From assembly GCA_902584805.1 (NCBI GenBank), contig CACIBE010000011.1:1-34028 (forward strand): DNA of 34,028 bases, given 5' to 3'. A model generated the notes under the pieces. The model worked only from the letters and a program-made list of their open reading frames with translations, was not told where the DNA came from and did not search any database. The position numbers were made by a program, and so were the translations under genes. Below, piece after piece: positions 23,513-32,752 of this stretch. The stretch's first letter is position 1. Every line of letters starts with the position of its first letter. The DNA comes from an uncultured Alphaproteobacteria bacterium (GTDB lineage Bacteria; Pseudomonadota; Alphaproteobacteria; HIMB59; GCA-002718135).

Positions 23513-24608
23513 ATGGAAAATATTGATTTAATTGATGAAAATTTAAAGAAAATAAGGTCAAATTTTGATCTTATAAGGAGGGGAGTTTGACTATAATTCT
23601 CTTAAAAAAAAATTAGAAGATTTAAAGCTTAAAAGTTCAGATCCTAAAATTTGGGAAAATAATGATGCAAAAAATATTTTTCAAGATATAAAATCTATTG
23701 AGAACAAAATCAGCGACTTTAATAAACTAAGAAAATTGCTCAATGAAAATGAAGAAATTTATAAATTTATTCAAAAAGACAATGATAAATCATTATTAGA
23801 TGATTTAAAAAATGAAGTTGATCTTACTTTAAAATTATCTGAAAAAATTCGATATTTAAATTTATTAAATGATGAAGCTGACCACCTTAATTCATTTATA
23901 GAAATTCATGCAGGTGCTGGAGGAACTGAGAGTCAAGATTGGGCAGAGATTTTACAAAGAATGTATCTAAGATGGGCAGAAGATCAAGATAGTTCTAAAG
24001 TAAGTTTGTTACAAGAAATGCGCGGAGAAGAAGCAGGAATAAAATCTTGTACACTAAAAATTGAGATGGATTACTCTTATGGCTGGTTGAAAAAAGAAAG
24101 TGGCATTCATCGACTAGTACGAATTTCACCATATGATAGTAATAAAAGAAGACATACAAGCTTTGCAAGTGTGTGGGTGTATCCAGAAATAGATGATAAA
24201 ATTGAAATAGAAATTAAAGAAAGTGATTTGAGAGTTGATACTTATAGGGCATCTGGAGCAGGGGGGCAACACGTAAACAAAACCGATAGCGCAGTAAGAA
24301 TTACGCACTTGCCAACAAATATTGTTGTTCAATGTCAAAGTGATAGGTCACAACATAAAAATAGAGCAAATGCTATGAGAATGATCAAATCAAGAATTTA
24401 TGAAACGGAGCTCCAAAAAAGAAAAGAAAGTGAAAATATCAAAAATAAAGACAAGAAAGACATTGGATGGGGTAATCAAATAAGGTCATATGTTTTACAT
24501 CCCTATAAATTAATAAAAGATTTGAGAAGTGGATATGAAACTTCTAACGTTAACGATGTTTTGGATGGAAAAATTAATAACTTTTTAGAAAATTCTCTTA
24601 CTTTATAA
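23513..24608 (+). CDS. prfB: Peptide chain release factor 2, with programmed +1 frameshift
   Basis: RF2 ends translation at UGA and UAA. The zero frame begins at ATG 23513 (MENIDLIDENLKK) and meets an in-frame TGA at 23588-23590 after 25 codons; the rest continues in the +1 frame from GAC at 23589 (DYNSLKKKLEDL), to TAA at 24608. Joined length is 364 residues, against 365 in E. coli. The joined product restores known landmarks at the same residue numbers: the stop-codon-reading tripeptide at 205-207 is SPY (E. coli SPF), and GGQ is at 250-252. Also GTESQDWAEILQRMYLRW and GWGNQIRSYVLHPY. The start is preceded by little Shine-Dalgarno signal. The coordinates span the frameshift, so a simple translation will break. 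Confidence 0.93.
23576..23591 (+). promoter_or_regulatory. RF2 programmed frameshift site
   Basis: AGGAGG (23576-23581), three bases GGA, then the P-site codon GTT (23585-23587), TGA stop and a following C (23591). The spacing from the Shine-Dalgarno-like element to the stop equals the E. coli site (AGGGGG TAT CTT TGA C). The P-site codon is GTT, not the near-universal CTT, so the slipping tRNA would be tRNA-Val rather than tRNA-Leu. This feedback lets low RF2 levels favour the shift. Confidence 0.85.
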
Positions 24609-24613
24609 ATATT

Positions 24614-25852
24614 CTAAAGTATTTTTAAAATTCCCATTTTCTTTTTTCCTATTGATATTTTTATTTCTTTAAATTCAGCATATTCTTTTAATGAAAAGTT
24701 ACTATTTTTATATAATTCATCATTAATTTTTATACCATTAGATTTTAATAATCTTTTAATTTCACTTCTACTTTTAACAAGTTCTAGTTTTTCTATTGCA
24801 TCAACAATAGTAAAAATATTATTTTGTAAATTTATTTTATTTTGAGAAATATTTGGTAATCTATCATCAATAATTTTTGAGTTAAATATGTTGTTTGCTA
24901 TATCAATAGCCTCATCTGCATCTTCTTTACCTCTAACAAGCTTAGTAACTTCATATGCTAATATTTTTTTTGCTTCATTTATTTCTTGGTCTTTTAGTAT
25001 TGAAAGTTTTTCTATTTCTTTCAAAGGAAGTTTAGTAAATAAATATAGAAATTTCGAAACATCATTATCATTTACATTTCTCCAAAATTGAAAAAAATCT
25101 AAACTAGATATTTTATCTTTATTTAGCCATACAGCCCCATCAGCTGTTTTTCCCATTTTAGATCCATCATTATTGGTAATTAGTGGTGAAGTCACCCCAA
25201 ATGCATTTTTATTATTAATTTTTTTTATTAAATCAACTCCACTTAATATATTACCCCATTGATCTGACCCTCCCATTTGTAAAATACAATTATAGTTTTT
25301 ATTTAAATGCAAAAAATCATAAGCTTGCAAAAGCATATAATTAAATTCTAATATTGTTAAAGGCTGTTCTCGATCTAATCTACTCTTAACAGAATCAAAA
25401 GTTAACATTTTATTTAAAGTTATTTTAGAACCAAACTCTCTAAGAAAATCTATATAATTCAAATTTGAAAGCCAATCATAGTTATTTATAATTAAAGAAT
25501 TATTATTTAGATTAATAAATCTACTGAATGTTTTTTCTATATTATTTATATTTTTATCAATTTCTTTTTTAGTTAATATTTTTCTTGTTTTGTCTTTTCC
25601 AGATGGATCACCAATAAGTGTAGTTCCTCCACCTACTAGTGCAATTGCTTGGTGTTCATAAAAGTCTAGCCAATGAAGTAGCATTAATTGAATTAAACTT
25701 CCAATATGCAAGCTATCACTAGTAATATCAAAACCAATATACCCAGATATTTTATTTTTTAAAATTATGTTATCTAGATTTTCAATGTCGATACCCTGAT
25801 AAATAAAGCCTCTAGCATCAATTTCATTTAAAAAATCAGATTTAAATTTCAT
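24614..25852 (-). CDS. tyrS: Tyrosyl-tRNA synthetase
   Basis: Charges tRNA-Tyr; class I synthetase, 412 residues. The HIGH motif reads HIGS (49-52) in SDSLHIGSLIQLMLLHW, followed by LVGGGTTLIGDPSGK (72-86), QMGGSDQWGNI (192-202) for tyrosine and tRNA binding, and the KMSKS-equivalent KMGKT (232-236) in DGSKMGKTADGAVWLN. The C-terminal S4-like domain (about 345-412) has KSRSEIKRLLKSNGIKINDE. KMGKT rather than KMSKS is normal in this branch. The stop lies five bases from the prfB stop, convergent, and the start is six bases after the hydrolase stop on the minus strand. Confidence 0.96.
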   Translation of the reverse strand: MKFKSDFLNEIDARGFIYQGIDIENLDNIILKNKISGYIGFDITSDSLHIGSLIQLMLLHWLDFYEHQAIALVGGGTTLIGDPSGKDKTRKILTKKEIDKNINNIEKTFSRFINLNNNSLIINNYDWLSNLNYIDFLREFGSKITLNKMLTFDSVKSRLDREQPLTILEFNYMLLQAYDFLHLNKNYNCILQMGGSDQWGNILSGVDLIKKINNKNAFGVTSPLITNNDGSKMGKTADGAVWLNKDKISSLDFFQFWRNVNDNDVSKFLYLFTKLPLKEIEKLSILKDQEINEAKKILAYEVTKLVRGKEDADEAIDIANNIFNSKIIDDRLPNISQNKINLQNNIFTIVDAIEKLELVKSRSEIKRLLKSNGIKINDELYKNSNFSLKEYAEFKEIKISIGKKKMGILKIL

Positions 25853-25858
25853 TATTAA

Positions 25859-26503
25859 TTATTTTACTTCTATTGTTTGATTTATATATTCATTTATTGA
25901 ATCCTCAAATTCATTTGAAAAACTTTCATAGAAATGATCCGCTCCTTTTATAGGGCTAAATTTGATATTAACTTTTTTTTGTTGTTGGAGTTTTTCAACT
26001 AGTATTTTTGTTGAGTCAAATGAAGCAATGTTATCTTTATCTCCATGGACTATTAAGCCTGAAGATGGACAAGGTGCTAAAAAACTAAAATCTCTTAAAT
26101 TAGCAGGAGGAGAAATGCTAACAAATCCATTAATTTCAGGCCTTCTCATTAAAAGTTGCATCGCAATCCAAGCTCCAAATGAGAATCCAGCTACCCAACA
26201 TGTTTTTGAATTAGTATTATATTGCTGTAACCAATCTAATACACAAGCGGCATCACTTAATTCTCCTTCACCATCATCATAAACACCTTCACTTTTTCCA
26301 ACACCTCTAAAATTAAATCTTATAGTGGAAAACCCTGCTTTGATAAAAATTTTGTATAGTTTAAATATAATTTTCGTATGCATTGTTCCGCCTTTAGTTG
26401 GATCTGGATGTAACAATATAACTATTGGAGAATCGTCTCTGTTATTATGGGAATATTTTGCTTCTATCTTTCCTTCAGGTCCTGGAATTAATAAGTCAAC
26501 CAT
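25859..26503 (-). CDS. Alpha/beta hydrolase (COG2945-like)
   Basis: A cytoplasmic 214-residue serine hydrolase without signal peptide. The nucleophile elbow is GFSFG (106-110, Ser108), the oxyanion region is LLHPDPTKGGTMHTK (30-44), FRGVGKSEG (65-73) is typical, with Asp157 in HGDKDNIA (153-160) and His190 in GADHFYE (187-193) completing a credible triad. Members often pass as dienelactone hydrolase-like or carboxylesterase, but substrates are unknown for most. It lies upstream of tyrS on the minus strand and is divergent from mnmA. The start is ATG at 26503. Confidence 0.82.
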   Translation of the reverse strand: MVDLLIPGPEGKIEAKYSHNNRDDSPIVILLHPDPTKGGTMHTKIIFKLYKIFIKAGFSTIRFNFRGVGKSEGVYDDGEGELSDAACVLDWLQQYNTNSKTCWVAGFSFGAWIAMQLLMRRPEINGFVSISPPANLRDFSFLAPCPSSGLIVHGDKDNIASFDSTKILVEKLQQQKKVNIKFSPIKGADHFYESFSNEFEDSINEYINQTIEVK

Positions 26504-26534
26504 TTGATAAAGCTATTATTGAAGTTATATGATT

Positions 26535-26560
26535 TTGTAAATATAGATGTTGTAAATATA
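26535..26560 (+). repeat. Direct 11-bp repeat before mnmA
   Basis: TTGTAAATATA occurs at 26535-26545 and again at 26550-26560, start to start 15 bases apart, in the 56-base gap between the divergent hydrolase and mnmA. The second copy ends on the first base of the mnmA ATG. It may be a duplication, a duplicated -10-like element, or chance in AT-rich DNA. Confidence 0.5.
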
Positions 26561-27654
26561 TGAATTCTCTTGGTTTTAATAAGTCTGAAAAAGATACTAA
26601 AGTCGTTGTTGCCATGTCCGGTGGTGTAGATAGCTCTGTAGCAGCAGTGATGCTAAAAAAACAGGGCTATGATGTGATTGGTGTAACCTTAAGGCTTTAT
26701 AACAGCTCTGATGTAGTTAAAAGCAAATCATGTTGTGCCGGCAAAGATATTCAAGATGCTAAATTTGTAGCTCAAAAATATAGCTTCGAACACTTAGTAT
26801 TAGATTATCAAGAAAAATTTTTTGATGGTGTTATTAATAATTTTGTTGATTCATATTCAATTGGAGAAACACCTTTACCATGTGTAAGATGTAATCAAAC
26901 TGTTAAATTTTCAGATTTACTTGGAGAAGCAAAAAAGATTGGAGCTGATGCACTTGCTACAGGGCATTATGCTATCAGAAGAGGTACTCTAGAAAATGCA
27001 AGTTTGCATAAAGCAAAAGATTTTTCAAAAGATCAAAGTTTTTTCCTTTTTGCAACTCTCCAAGAGCAATTAAATTATGTTCGGTTTCCTTTAGGTGATT
27101 TCACTAAATCAGAAATTAGAAAACTAGCTCAAAAATATAAACTTGATGTAAGTGATAAACCTGACAGTCAGGATATATGTTTTGTAACATCAAGTTCTTA
27201 TAGAGATCTTGTTAAAAATTTAAATCCTAATGTAAATAAAAAGGGTGTAATTTACGACATTGATAAAAATATTCTTGGAACTCATGATGGAATTAGTAAT
27301 TTCACAATTGGTCAGAGAAAAGGTATTGGTATTAGTGGCTCTAAAGAAGCTTTATACGTAATAGATATAAATAAAGATCAAAACTCAATTACTCTAGGTA
27401 AGAAAGACAAATTGAGAAAAAATGTAATAAACTTTAAAAATATTAATTGGCTGGGTGGTAATATTCAGCCTAAAGGACTTGATTGTTCAGCAAAAATAAG
27501 ATCCACCCAAGAAGATTTACCAGGAATTCTTGATATAAATAGTGACCATGGAACTTTTACATTTGAAAAGGAATTAGATAATACTTCCCCTGGACAAGCT
27601 TGTGTTTTTTACAAAAATGACCAATTACTTGGGGGTGGTTGGATTACCACATAA
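26560..27654 (+). CDS. mnmA: tRNA-specific 2-thiouridylase
   Basis: Makes the 2-thio group of uridine at the wobble position of tRNA-Lys, -Glu and -Gln, taking sulfur by persulfide relay. The 364-residue protein has the PP-loop AMSGGVDSS (18-26), catalytic Cys111 in CVRCNQTVKF (108-117), a DQSFFLF segment, and the second cysteine Cys207 in DSQDICFV (202-209). The C-terminal half is the barrel-like domain with SPGQACVFYKNDQLLGGGWI. It precedes the suf operon by 79 bases in the same direction. Both rely on cysteine-derived sulfur, but it is not certain that they share a transcript. Confidence 0.95.
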   Translation: MNSLGFNKSEKDTKVVVAMSGGVDSSVAAVMLKKQGYDVIGVTLRLYNSSDVVKSKSCCAGKDIQDAKFVAQKYSFEHLVLDYQEKFFDGVINNFVDSYSIGETPLPCVRCNQTVKFSDLLGEAKKIGADALATGHYAIRRGTLENASLHKAKDFSKDQSFFLFATLQEQLNYVRFPLGDFTKSEIRKLAQKYKLDVSDKPDSQDICFVTSSSYRDLVKNLNPNVNKKGVIYDIDKNILGTHDGISNFTIGQRKGIGISGSKEALYVIDINKDQNSITLGKKDKLRKNVINFKNINWLGGNIQPKGLDCSAKIRSTQEDLPGILDINSDHGTFTFEKELDNTSPGQACVFYKNDQLLGGGWITT

Positions 27655-27733
27655 ATTTAAAATCAGTTCTAAATTTGGTTAATTTTTGTTGAAATAACTA
27701 GATTTTTTAAATTAATGAATTAGATGAGATATT

Positions 27734-29185
27734 GTGAACTCTGAAACACTCAATACATTAGATTCTTATAGTAAAAATAAATACAAATATGGCTTTGTAA
27801 CTGAGATTGATGATGAAAAGCCAAAAAAAGGATTAAACGAAGATACAATTAAATTCATTTCACTAAAAAAGAACGAGCCAGAGTGGATGCTGGACTGGAG
27901 ACTAAAAGCATATTCAAAATGGAAAAAAATGAAAGAACCTAAATGGGCAAACCTTAGCTTTCCAGAGATTGACTATCAAGATATTTATTATTATTCAGCG
28001 CCAAAAGGTTTTGAGAAAAAACCTAAAGACCTAAGTGAAGTTGATCCTAAGCTTATAGAGACATATAACAAATTAGGTATCCCTCTGGAGGAGCAAAAAG
28101 TTCTAGCTGGTGTCGCTGTAGATGTTGTATTTGATAGTGTTTCGGTTGCTACCACTTACAAAGGTGAATTAGAAAAGCTTGGTATAATTTTCTGTTCAAT
28201 TGGGGAAGCTATTCAAAAACATCCTGATTTAATAAAAAAATATTTAGGCTCTGTTATACCGCCTGGCGACCATTCATTTTCTGCATTAAATTCCGCTGTG
28301 TTTACCGATGGATCATTTGTCTACATTCCAGAAGGTGTAAAATGTCCAATAGAGCTATCAACTTATTTTAGAATTAATGCTGAAAATACTGGTCAATTTG
28401 AGAGAACTCTAATTATTGCAGATAAAGGCAGTTATGTTAGTTATCTAGAAGGTTGTACTGCTCCAAAAAGAGATGATAATCAATTACACGCAGCCAATGT
28501 AGAATTAATTGCTTTGGAAGATGCAGAAATAAAATATTCAACTGTTCAAAATTGGTATCCTGGAGATGAAGATGGAAAAGGCGGTATTTATAATTTTGTT
28601 ACTAAAAGAGGCCTTTGTGCAGGTAAAAATAGTAAGATATCTTGGACACAAGTTGAGACTGGATCTGCTATTACCTGGAAATATCCTAGCTGTATTTTAA
28701 AAGGAGATAATTCCATTGGTGAATTTTACTCTGTAGCAATAACAAACAATTTTCAGCAAGCTGACACAGGAACAAAAATGACTCACATAGGGAAAAACAC
28801 CAAAAGTAAAATTATTTCTAAAGGTATTTCCTTAGGTAAGTCACAAAATACTTACAGAGGTGAAGTCTCATTTTTAAGAAAAGCTGACAAAGCAAGAAAT
28901 TACACACAATGCGACTCTTTACTAGTAGGAAATCAATGTGGTGCACACACAGTTCCTTACATTGACTCAAAAAATAATACAGCTGTTATTGAGCACGAAG
29001 CTTCGACATCTAAAATAAACGAAGATCAACTTTATTACTGTAGACAAAGAGGTTTAAGTCATGAAGAGGCAGTTTCATTAATAGTAAATGGTTTCTGCAA
29101 ACAAGTTTTGCAAGAACTTCCAATGGAGTTTGCTGTTGAAGCACAAAAACTGGTATCCATATCTCTCGAGGGAAGTGTAGGTTAG
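27734..29185 (+). CDS. sufB: Fe-S cluster assembly scaffold SufB
   Basis: Core of the SufBC2D scaffold, on which Fe-S clusters form under iron or oxidative stress. The 483-residue protein carries the essential Cys393 in [12 protein letters not shown] (C405 in E. coli) and His421-Glu422 in IEHEASTSK (H433, E434). Also conserved: [33 protein letters not shown] and [20 protein letters not shown]. The start is GTG at 27734, as no ATG fits the N terminus. It leads a tight operon sufB-C-D-S-T-A. Upstream lies only a 79-base gap with no regulator gene, unlike the IscR/RirA-type regulator often seen before sufB in alphaproteobacteria. Confidence 0.97.
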   Translation: MNSETLNTLDSYSKNKYKYGFVTEIDDEKPKKGLNEDTIKFISLKKNEPEWMLDWRLKAYSKWKKMKEPKWANLSFPEIDYQDIYYYSAPKGFEKKPKDLSEVDPKLIETYNKLGIPLEEQKVLAGVAVDVVFDSVSVATTYKGELEKLGIIFCSIGEAIQKHPDLIKKYLGSVIPPGDHSFSALNSAVFTDGSFVYIPEGVKCPIELSTYFRINAENTGQFERTLIIADKGSYVSYLEGCTAPKRDDNQLHAANVELIALEDAEIKYSTVQNWYPGDEDGKGGIYNFVTKRGLCAGKNSKISWTQVETGSAITWKYPSCILKGDNSIGEFYSVAITNNFQQADTGTKMTHIGKNTKSKIISKGISLGKSQNTYRGEVSFLRKADKARNYTQCDSLLVGNQCGAHTVPYIDSKNNTAVIEHEASTSKINEDQLYYCRQRGLSHEEAVSLIVNGFCKQVLQELPMEFAVEAQKLVSISLEGSVG

Positions 29186-29186
29186 T

Positions 29187-29927
29187 ATGTTTTTAGAAAT
29201 CAAAGACCTATCAGTAAAAATTGAAAATAAAAATATTCTTAAAAGTCTTAACTTAAATATTAACAAAGGTGAAGTCCACGCAATTATGGGTCCAAATGGA
29301 TCTGGTAAAAGTACATTAGCAAACGTTCTAGCAGGCAAAGAGGATTACGAAATTTTAGATGGTAGAATTAATTTCAAAGATAATGATTTATTTGATTTAA
29401 ATATCGAAGAGAGAGCACAAGAAGGATTGTTTTTGGCTTTTCAATATCCTGTTGAAATACCTGGAGTAAATATCACTCCATTTTTACACTCTGCAATTAA
29501 TTCAAAAAGAAAACGAATGAACGAAGAAGAAATTGATAATTTATCATTTGCTAAGCTTTTAAAATCTAAAGCTAGTGATTTAGGTATAAACATTGATATG
29601 CTTAAACGATCAGTTAATACAGGCTTCTCTGGAGGTGAAAAAAAACGTTACGAAATTTTACAAATGAGTATTCTTAATCCAGATTTAGCTATTTTAGATG
29701 AAACAGATTCAGGATTGGATATTGATGCTCTTAAAATTGTTACTGATGGGGTTAATAAACTTAAAACAAAAGATAATTCATTTTTAATAATTACTCATTA
29801 TCAAAAACTTTTGGATTATATTAAACCAGATTATGTACATGTTATGGTAAATGGTTCTATTGTCAAATCAGGGGGATCAGAAATTGCTGCTGAAATAGAA
29901 AAAGATGGTTTCCAAAAATTTCAATAA
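29187..29927 (+). CDS. sufC: Fe-S assembly ATPase SufC
   Basis: ABC-type ATPase of the SufBCD complex; its dimerisation reshapes SufB-SufD during cluster build-up. It has 246 residues with Walker A GPNGSGKS (35-42), Q-loop LFLAFQYPVEIPGV (residues about 79-92), signature FSGGEKKRYEILQM (about 148-161), Walker B AILDETDSGLD and switch histidine in IITHYQKLL. It lacks membrane segments. It starts one base after the sufB stop and overlaps sufD by one base (TAATG), which suggests balanced translation. Confidence 0.97.
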   Translation: MFLEIKDLSVKIENKNILKSLNLNINKGEVHAIMGPNGSGKSTLANVLAGKEDYEILDGRINFKDNDLFDLNIEERAQEGLFLAFQYPVEIPGVNITPFLHSAINSKRKRMNEEEIDNLSFAKLLKSKASDLGINIDMLKRSVNTGFSGGEKKRYEILQMSILNPDLAILDETDSGLDIDALKIVTDGVNKLKTKDNSFLIITHYQKLLDYIKPDYVHVMVNGSIVKSGGSEIAAEIEKDGFQKFQ

Positions 29928-31153
29928 TGAATATCCAAGATAATTATCTAAAAAATAAAAAAAATATTTTTTTTTCAGAAAACAAAGATATTCAAACTCA
30001 TAGAGAAAAATTAATAAATATTTTTGAAAATGATAAATTTGATAAAAAAAATAATGAAAGTCTTAAAAATATAAATCTAAAAAACTTTATTGATTTTAAA
30101 TATAAATATCTGATCCCTGAAGAAACATCAGTAATAAACAATAATCAGGATAATAGTTACTCAATAGTTTCTGTAAATGGACAGTGTTCAAGTTTTAAAG
30201 ATGATAAAATTGAAATTACTAAAATTTTAGATGAAGATTACAATGATTTTTCTAAAAATGATACAATTGAACATAATGATCATTTTGTAAATCTAAATTC
30301 ATTATTTTTAAATTGCGGTTTTAAGATTGTTATAAAAAAAAATAATAACATAAAAATTAAGATATCAAACATTATAACTGATGATGATTTAACCATTTTT
30401 CAAAAAAATAATTATATTTGTGAAGAGGGATCATCCCTTAATCTTATTGAAGAATATGAAAATAAAAATAATTCTACATCAAATGTATTAAATGTAATTA
30501 AATTAGAAAAAAATTCTCAGTTAAATCATTTTCTAATACAAGACAATTCTCCAAATCATAATTTAATAATAACAAGTCATTCTTCATGTAAAAAAGATTC
30601 TACCTTCAATCAAAAAGTATATAATTTTTCAGAGGGCTACGTAAGAAATTTTCATTATTCTGAGTTAATGGAAACTAACTCAGAAGCTGATCTACAAGGT
30701 ATATTTTTTCTTAAAGACAACAATATATCTAACAACAAAACATTTGTTAAGCATTTAGCTGAAGATTGCAAAAGTAATCAAGTTTATAAAGGTATTTTGA
30801 ATGATCGTTCTAAAGCAACATACTTTAGTAACACACATGTCGATCAAGCTGCTCAAAAAACAGAGGGATATCAGCTCAGCAAAGGGATACTTTTATCTGA
30901 TAATGCATCATATTTTTCTAAACCTGAATTAAAAATATATGCTGATGATGTTAAATGTAGTCATGGCTCTACCATAGGACCAATAGATGAAAATGCTATT
31001 TTTTATCTTAGATCTAGAGGTATGAGTAAAATTGCAGCAACTAAAATTTTGATATCATCATTTATTAATGAAGAATTAAGTAGTATTGATAATGAACAAA
31101 TGTCTGAAATAATACAAAAGAAACTTGTAAGATACTTAAGTAAAGTAAAATGA
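29927..31153 (+). CDS. sufD: Fe-S assembly protein SufD
   Basis: SufB paralogue in the scaffold, needed for iron entry. It has 408 residues, with the low-similarity N-terminal third typical of SufD, rich in Asn and Lys here. Conserved core: RNFHYSELMETNSEADLQGI, NTHVDQAAQKTEGYQLSKGI, SKPELKIYADDVKCSHGSTI and GPIDENAIFYLRSRGMSK. His346 in CSHGS fits the functional His of E. coli SufD (His360). It overlaps sufC by one base and sufS by four (ATGA). Confidence 0.94.
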   Translation: MNIQDNYLKNKKNIFFSENKDIQTHREKLINIFENDKFDKKNNESLKNINLKNFIDFKYKYLIPEETSVINNNQDNSYSIVSVNGQCSSFKDDKIEITKILDEDYNDFSKNDTIEHNDHFVNLNSLFLNCGFKIVIKKNNNIKIKISNIITDDDLTIFQKNNYICEEGSSLNLIEEYENKNNSTSNVLNVIKLEKNSQLNHFLIQDNSPNHNLIITSHSSCKKDSTFNQKVYNFSEGYVRNFHYSELMETNSEADLQGIFFLKDNNISNNKTFVKHLAEDCKSNQVYKGILNDRSKATYFSNTHVDQAAQKTEGYQLSKGILLSDNASYFSKPELKIYADDVKCSHGSTIGPIDENAIFYLRSRGMSKIAATKILISSFINEELSSIDNEQMSEIIQKKLVRYLSKVK

Positions 31154-32346
31154 ATATCTCAAATTTAAAATCAAAATTTCCTGTATTTAAAAAAAATCCT
31201 AATCTAGTTTTTTTAGATACCGCAGCTTCAGCATTAAAAGTCGACGAAATGATTGAAGCTACAAATAATTGTTACACTAATGAATATGCAAATATTCATA
31301 GAGGTAATTATGAATTAAGCTCAAAATTAACAAAAAAATTTGAAGATGCACGGAAAAAAATTGGAGATTATTTAAAAACATCTGAAAACAATATTATTTT
31401 TGTCAAAAGTGCAACTGAGGGTATAAATTTAATCGCATCTTGTATGTCTAAAAGATTTTTAGAAGATGGTGACGAAGTAATCTTAAGTTATCTTGAACAC
31501 CATGCTAATTTGATACCTTGGCATTTAATTGAAAAAAAGATAAAAATAATTCCTCTTGGACTAAATGAAAATAGTGAAATTAATTATGATGAATTAAATA
31601 ATAAAATTAACTCAAAAACTAAATTAATTACTCTAACCCACATGTCAAATGTTACAGGATCAATAACTGATTTTGATAAAGTAAAAGAAATTGCAAAAAA
31701 ACAAAATATACCGCTACTATTGGATGGTTGTCAATTTGCACCTCACAAAAAAGTTGATCTAAATGACTTAGATCCTGATTTTTATGTTTTTTCTGCACAT
31801 AAAATGTATGGCCCCTCAGGTCTTGGTGTATTGTATATGAAAGATAATTGGATAGATGAATTTACTCCTTACCAGGGTGGAGGGCAAATGATTCATGATG
31901 TTGATATCGATAAAAGTACATATGCTAGTGGTTACGAAAAATTTGAGGCAGGTACTCCTCCTATAGCACCAGTTATTGGATTTTCTTCTTCATTAGATTT
32001 TATGAAACAAGTTGATCCAAATATTATTTATGACCATGAAATGAAACTTCATGATTATGCTTATGAAAAACTTTCAAAATTTAATAATATAAAAATATAT
32101 GGATCAAATAAAAATAAAGGTGCAATTATTTCTTTTAATCTTGAGGGTGTGCATAATTCTGATTTAGGTGCGATGTTAGATAAAAAAAACATAGCAATAA
32201 GAACAGGGCATCATTGTTGTCAACCTCTTATGAAACATTTTAATGTAACTGGAACTTCTAGAATTTCATTTGGAGTATATAATACAAAAGATGATGTTGA
32301 TTATTTAGTAGACAGTATTCATGAAATAACAAAAATCTTATTATAA
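31150..32346 (+). CDS. sufS: Cysteine desulfurase SufS (class II)
   Basis: PLP enzyme that strips sulfur from cysteine as a persulfide for Fe-S assembly. It has 398 residues. PLP lysine is Lys218 in FSAHKMYGPSG, the active-site cysteine is Cys356 in RTGHHCCQPLM, and ATEGIN and LTHMSNVTG flank the cofactor. A second cysteine follows directly (Cys357), where many SufS enzymes have Ala. Class II enzymes normally need SufE or SufU as acceptor; neither is next to it here. The ATG overlaps the sufD stop (ATGA). Confidence 0.95.
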   Translation: MNISNLKSKFPVFKKNPNLVFLDTAASALKVDEMIEATNNCYTNEYANIHRGNYELSSKLTKKFEDARKKIGDYLKTSENNIIFVKSATEGINLIASCMSKRFLEDGDEVILSYLEHHANLIPWHLIEKKIKIIPLGLNENSEINYDELNNKINSKTKLITLTHMSNVTGSITDFDKVKEIAKKQNIPLLLDGCQFAPHKKVDLNDLDPDFYVFSAHKMYGPSGLGVLYMKDNWIDEFTPYQGGGQMIHDVDIDKSTYASGYEKFEAGTPPIAPVIGFSSSLDFMKQVDPNIIYDHEMKLHDYAYEKLSKFNNIKIYGSNKNKGAIISFNLEGVHNSDLGAMLDKKNIAIRTGHHCCQPLMKHFNVTGTSRISFGVYNTKDDVDYLVDSIHEITKILL

Positions 32347-32347
32347 A

Positions 32348-32734
32348 ATGGAAAAAAAACAATTAGAAGATTTTTTACCGGATAAAAACTCAAGTTATAT
32401 AAAAAAAATCAATAATTCAAACATCAACACTAAAATTAATAAAGAAGAAGTCATAGAGTGTATTAGGACTGTTGTAGATCCTGAAATACCAGTCAACTTA
32501 TATGATTTAGGTTTGATATACGAAATTAAGATTAATCATAAAAACGACATTAAAATTAAAATGACCTTGACTAACCCAAACTGCCCTGTTGCAGGAACTA
32601 TGCCTGAAAGTGTGGGAAAATCAGTTGAAAAGTTATCAAACCTAAATTCTATAGAAGTTTCTTTAGTTTGGGATCCAAAATGGCATAAGGATTTAATGTC
32701 TGAAGAAGCAAAACTTGCTTTAGATATTTTTTAA
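32348..32734 (+). CDS. sufT: SufT-like MIP18/DUF59 family Fe-S assembly factor
   Basis: A 128-residue DUF59 (MIP18) protein, from the group that aids Fe-S cluster delivery or maturation. Motifs: DPEIPVNLYDLGLIYEI (44-60), LTNPNCPVAGTMPE with Cys79, and VSLVWDPKWHKDLMSEEAKL. The N-terminal 30 residues are basic and variable. It sits between sufS and sufA, one base after the sufS stop, as in many suf operons. The exact role in bacteria is still debated; the naming by context is firm. Confidence 0.9.
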   Translation: MEKKQLEDFLPDKNSSYIKKINNSNINTKINKEEVIECIRTVVDPEIPVNLYDLGLIYEIKINHKNDIKIKMTLTNPNCPVAGTMPESVGKSVEKLSNLNSIEVSLVWDPKWHKDLMSEEAKLALDIF

Positions 32735-32752
32735 TTAATTTATAAGAAACTT

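Noticed and set aside
24126..24338. Minus-strand Cys-rich frame in prfB
   Set aside because: It is the shadow of the conserved RF2 core on the other strand; its Cys content comes from reading GCA/ACA codons in reverse.
27650..27690. AAATTT-based hairpin after mnmA as terminator
   Set aside because: AT-only stem of about seven pairs with a long loop; too weak, and not followed by a clean T run.
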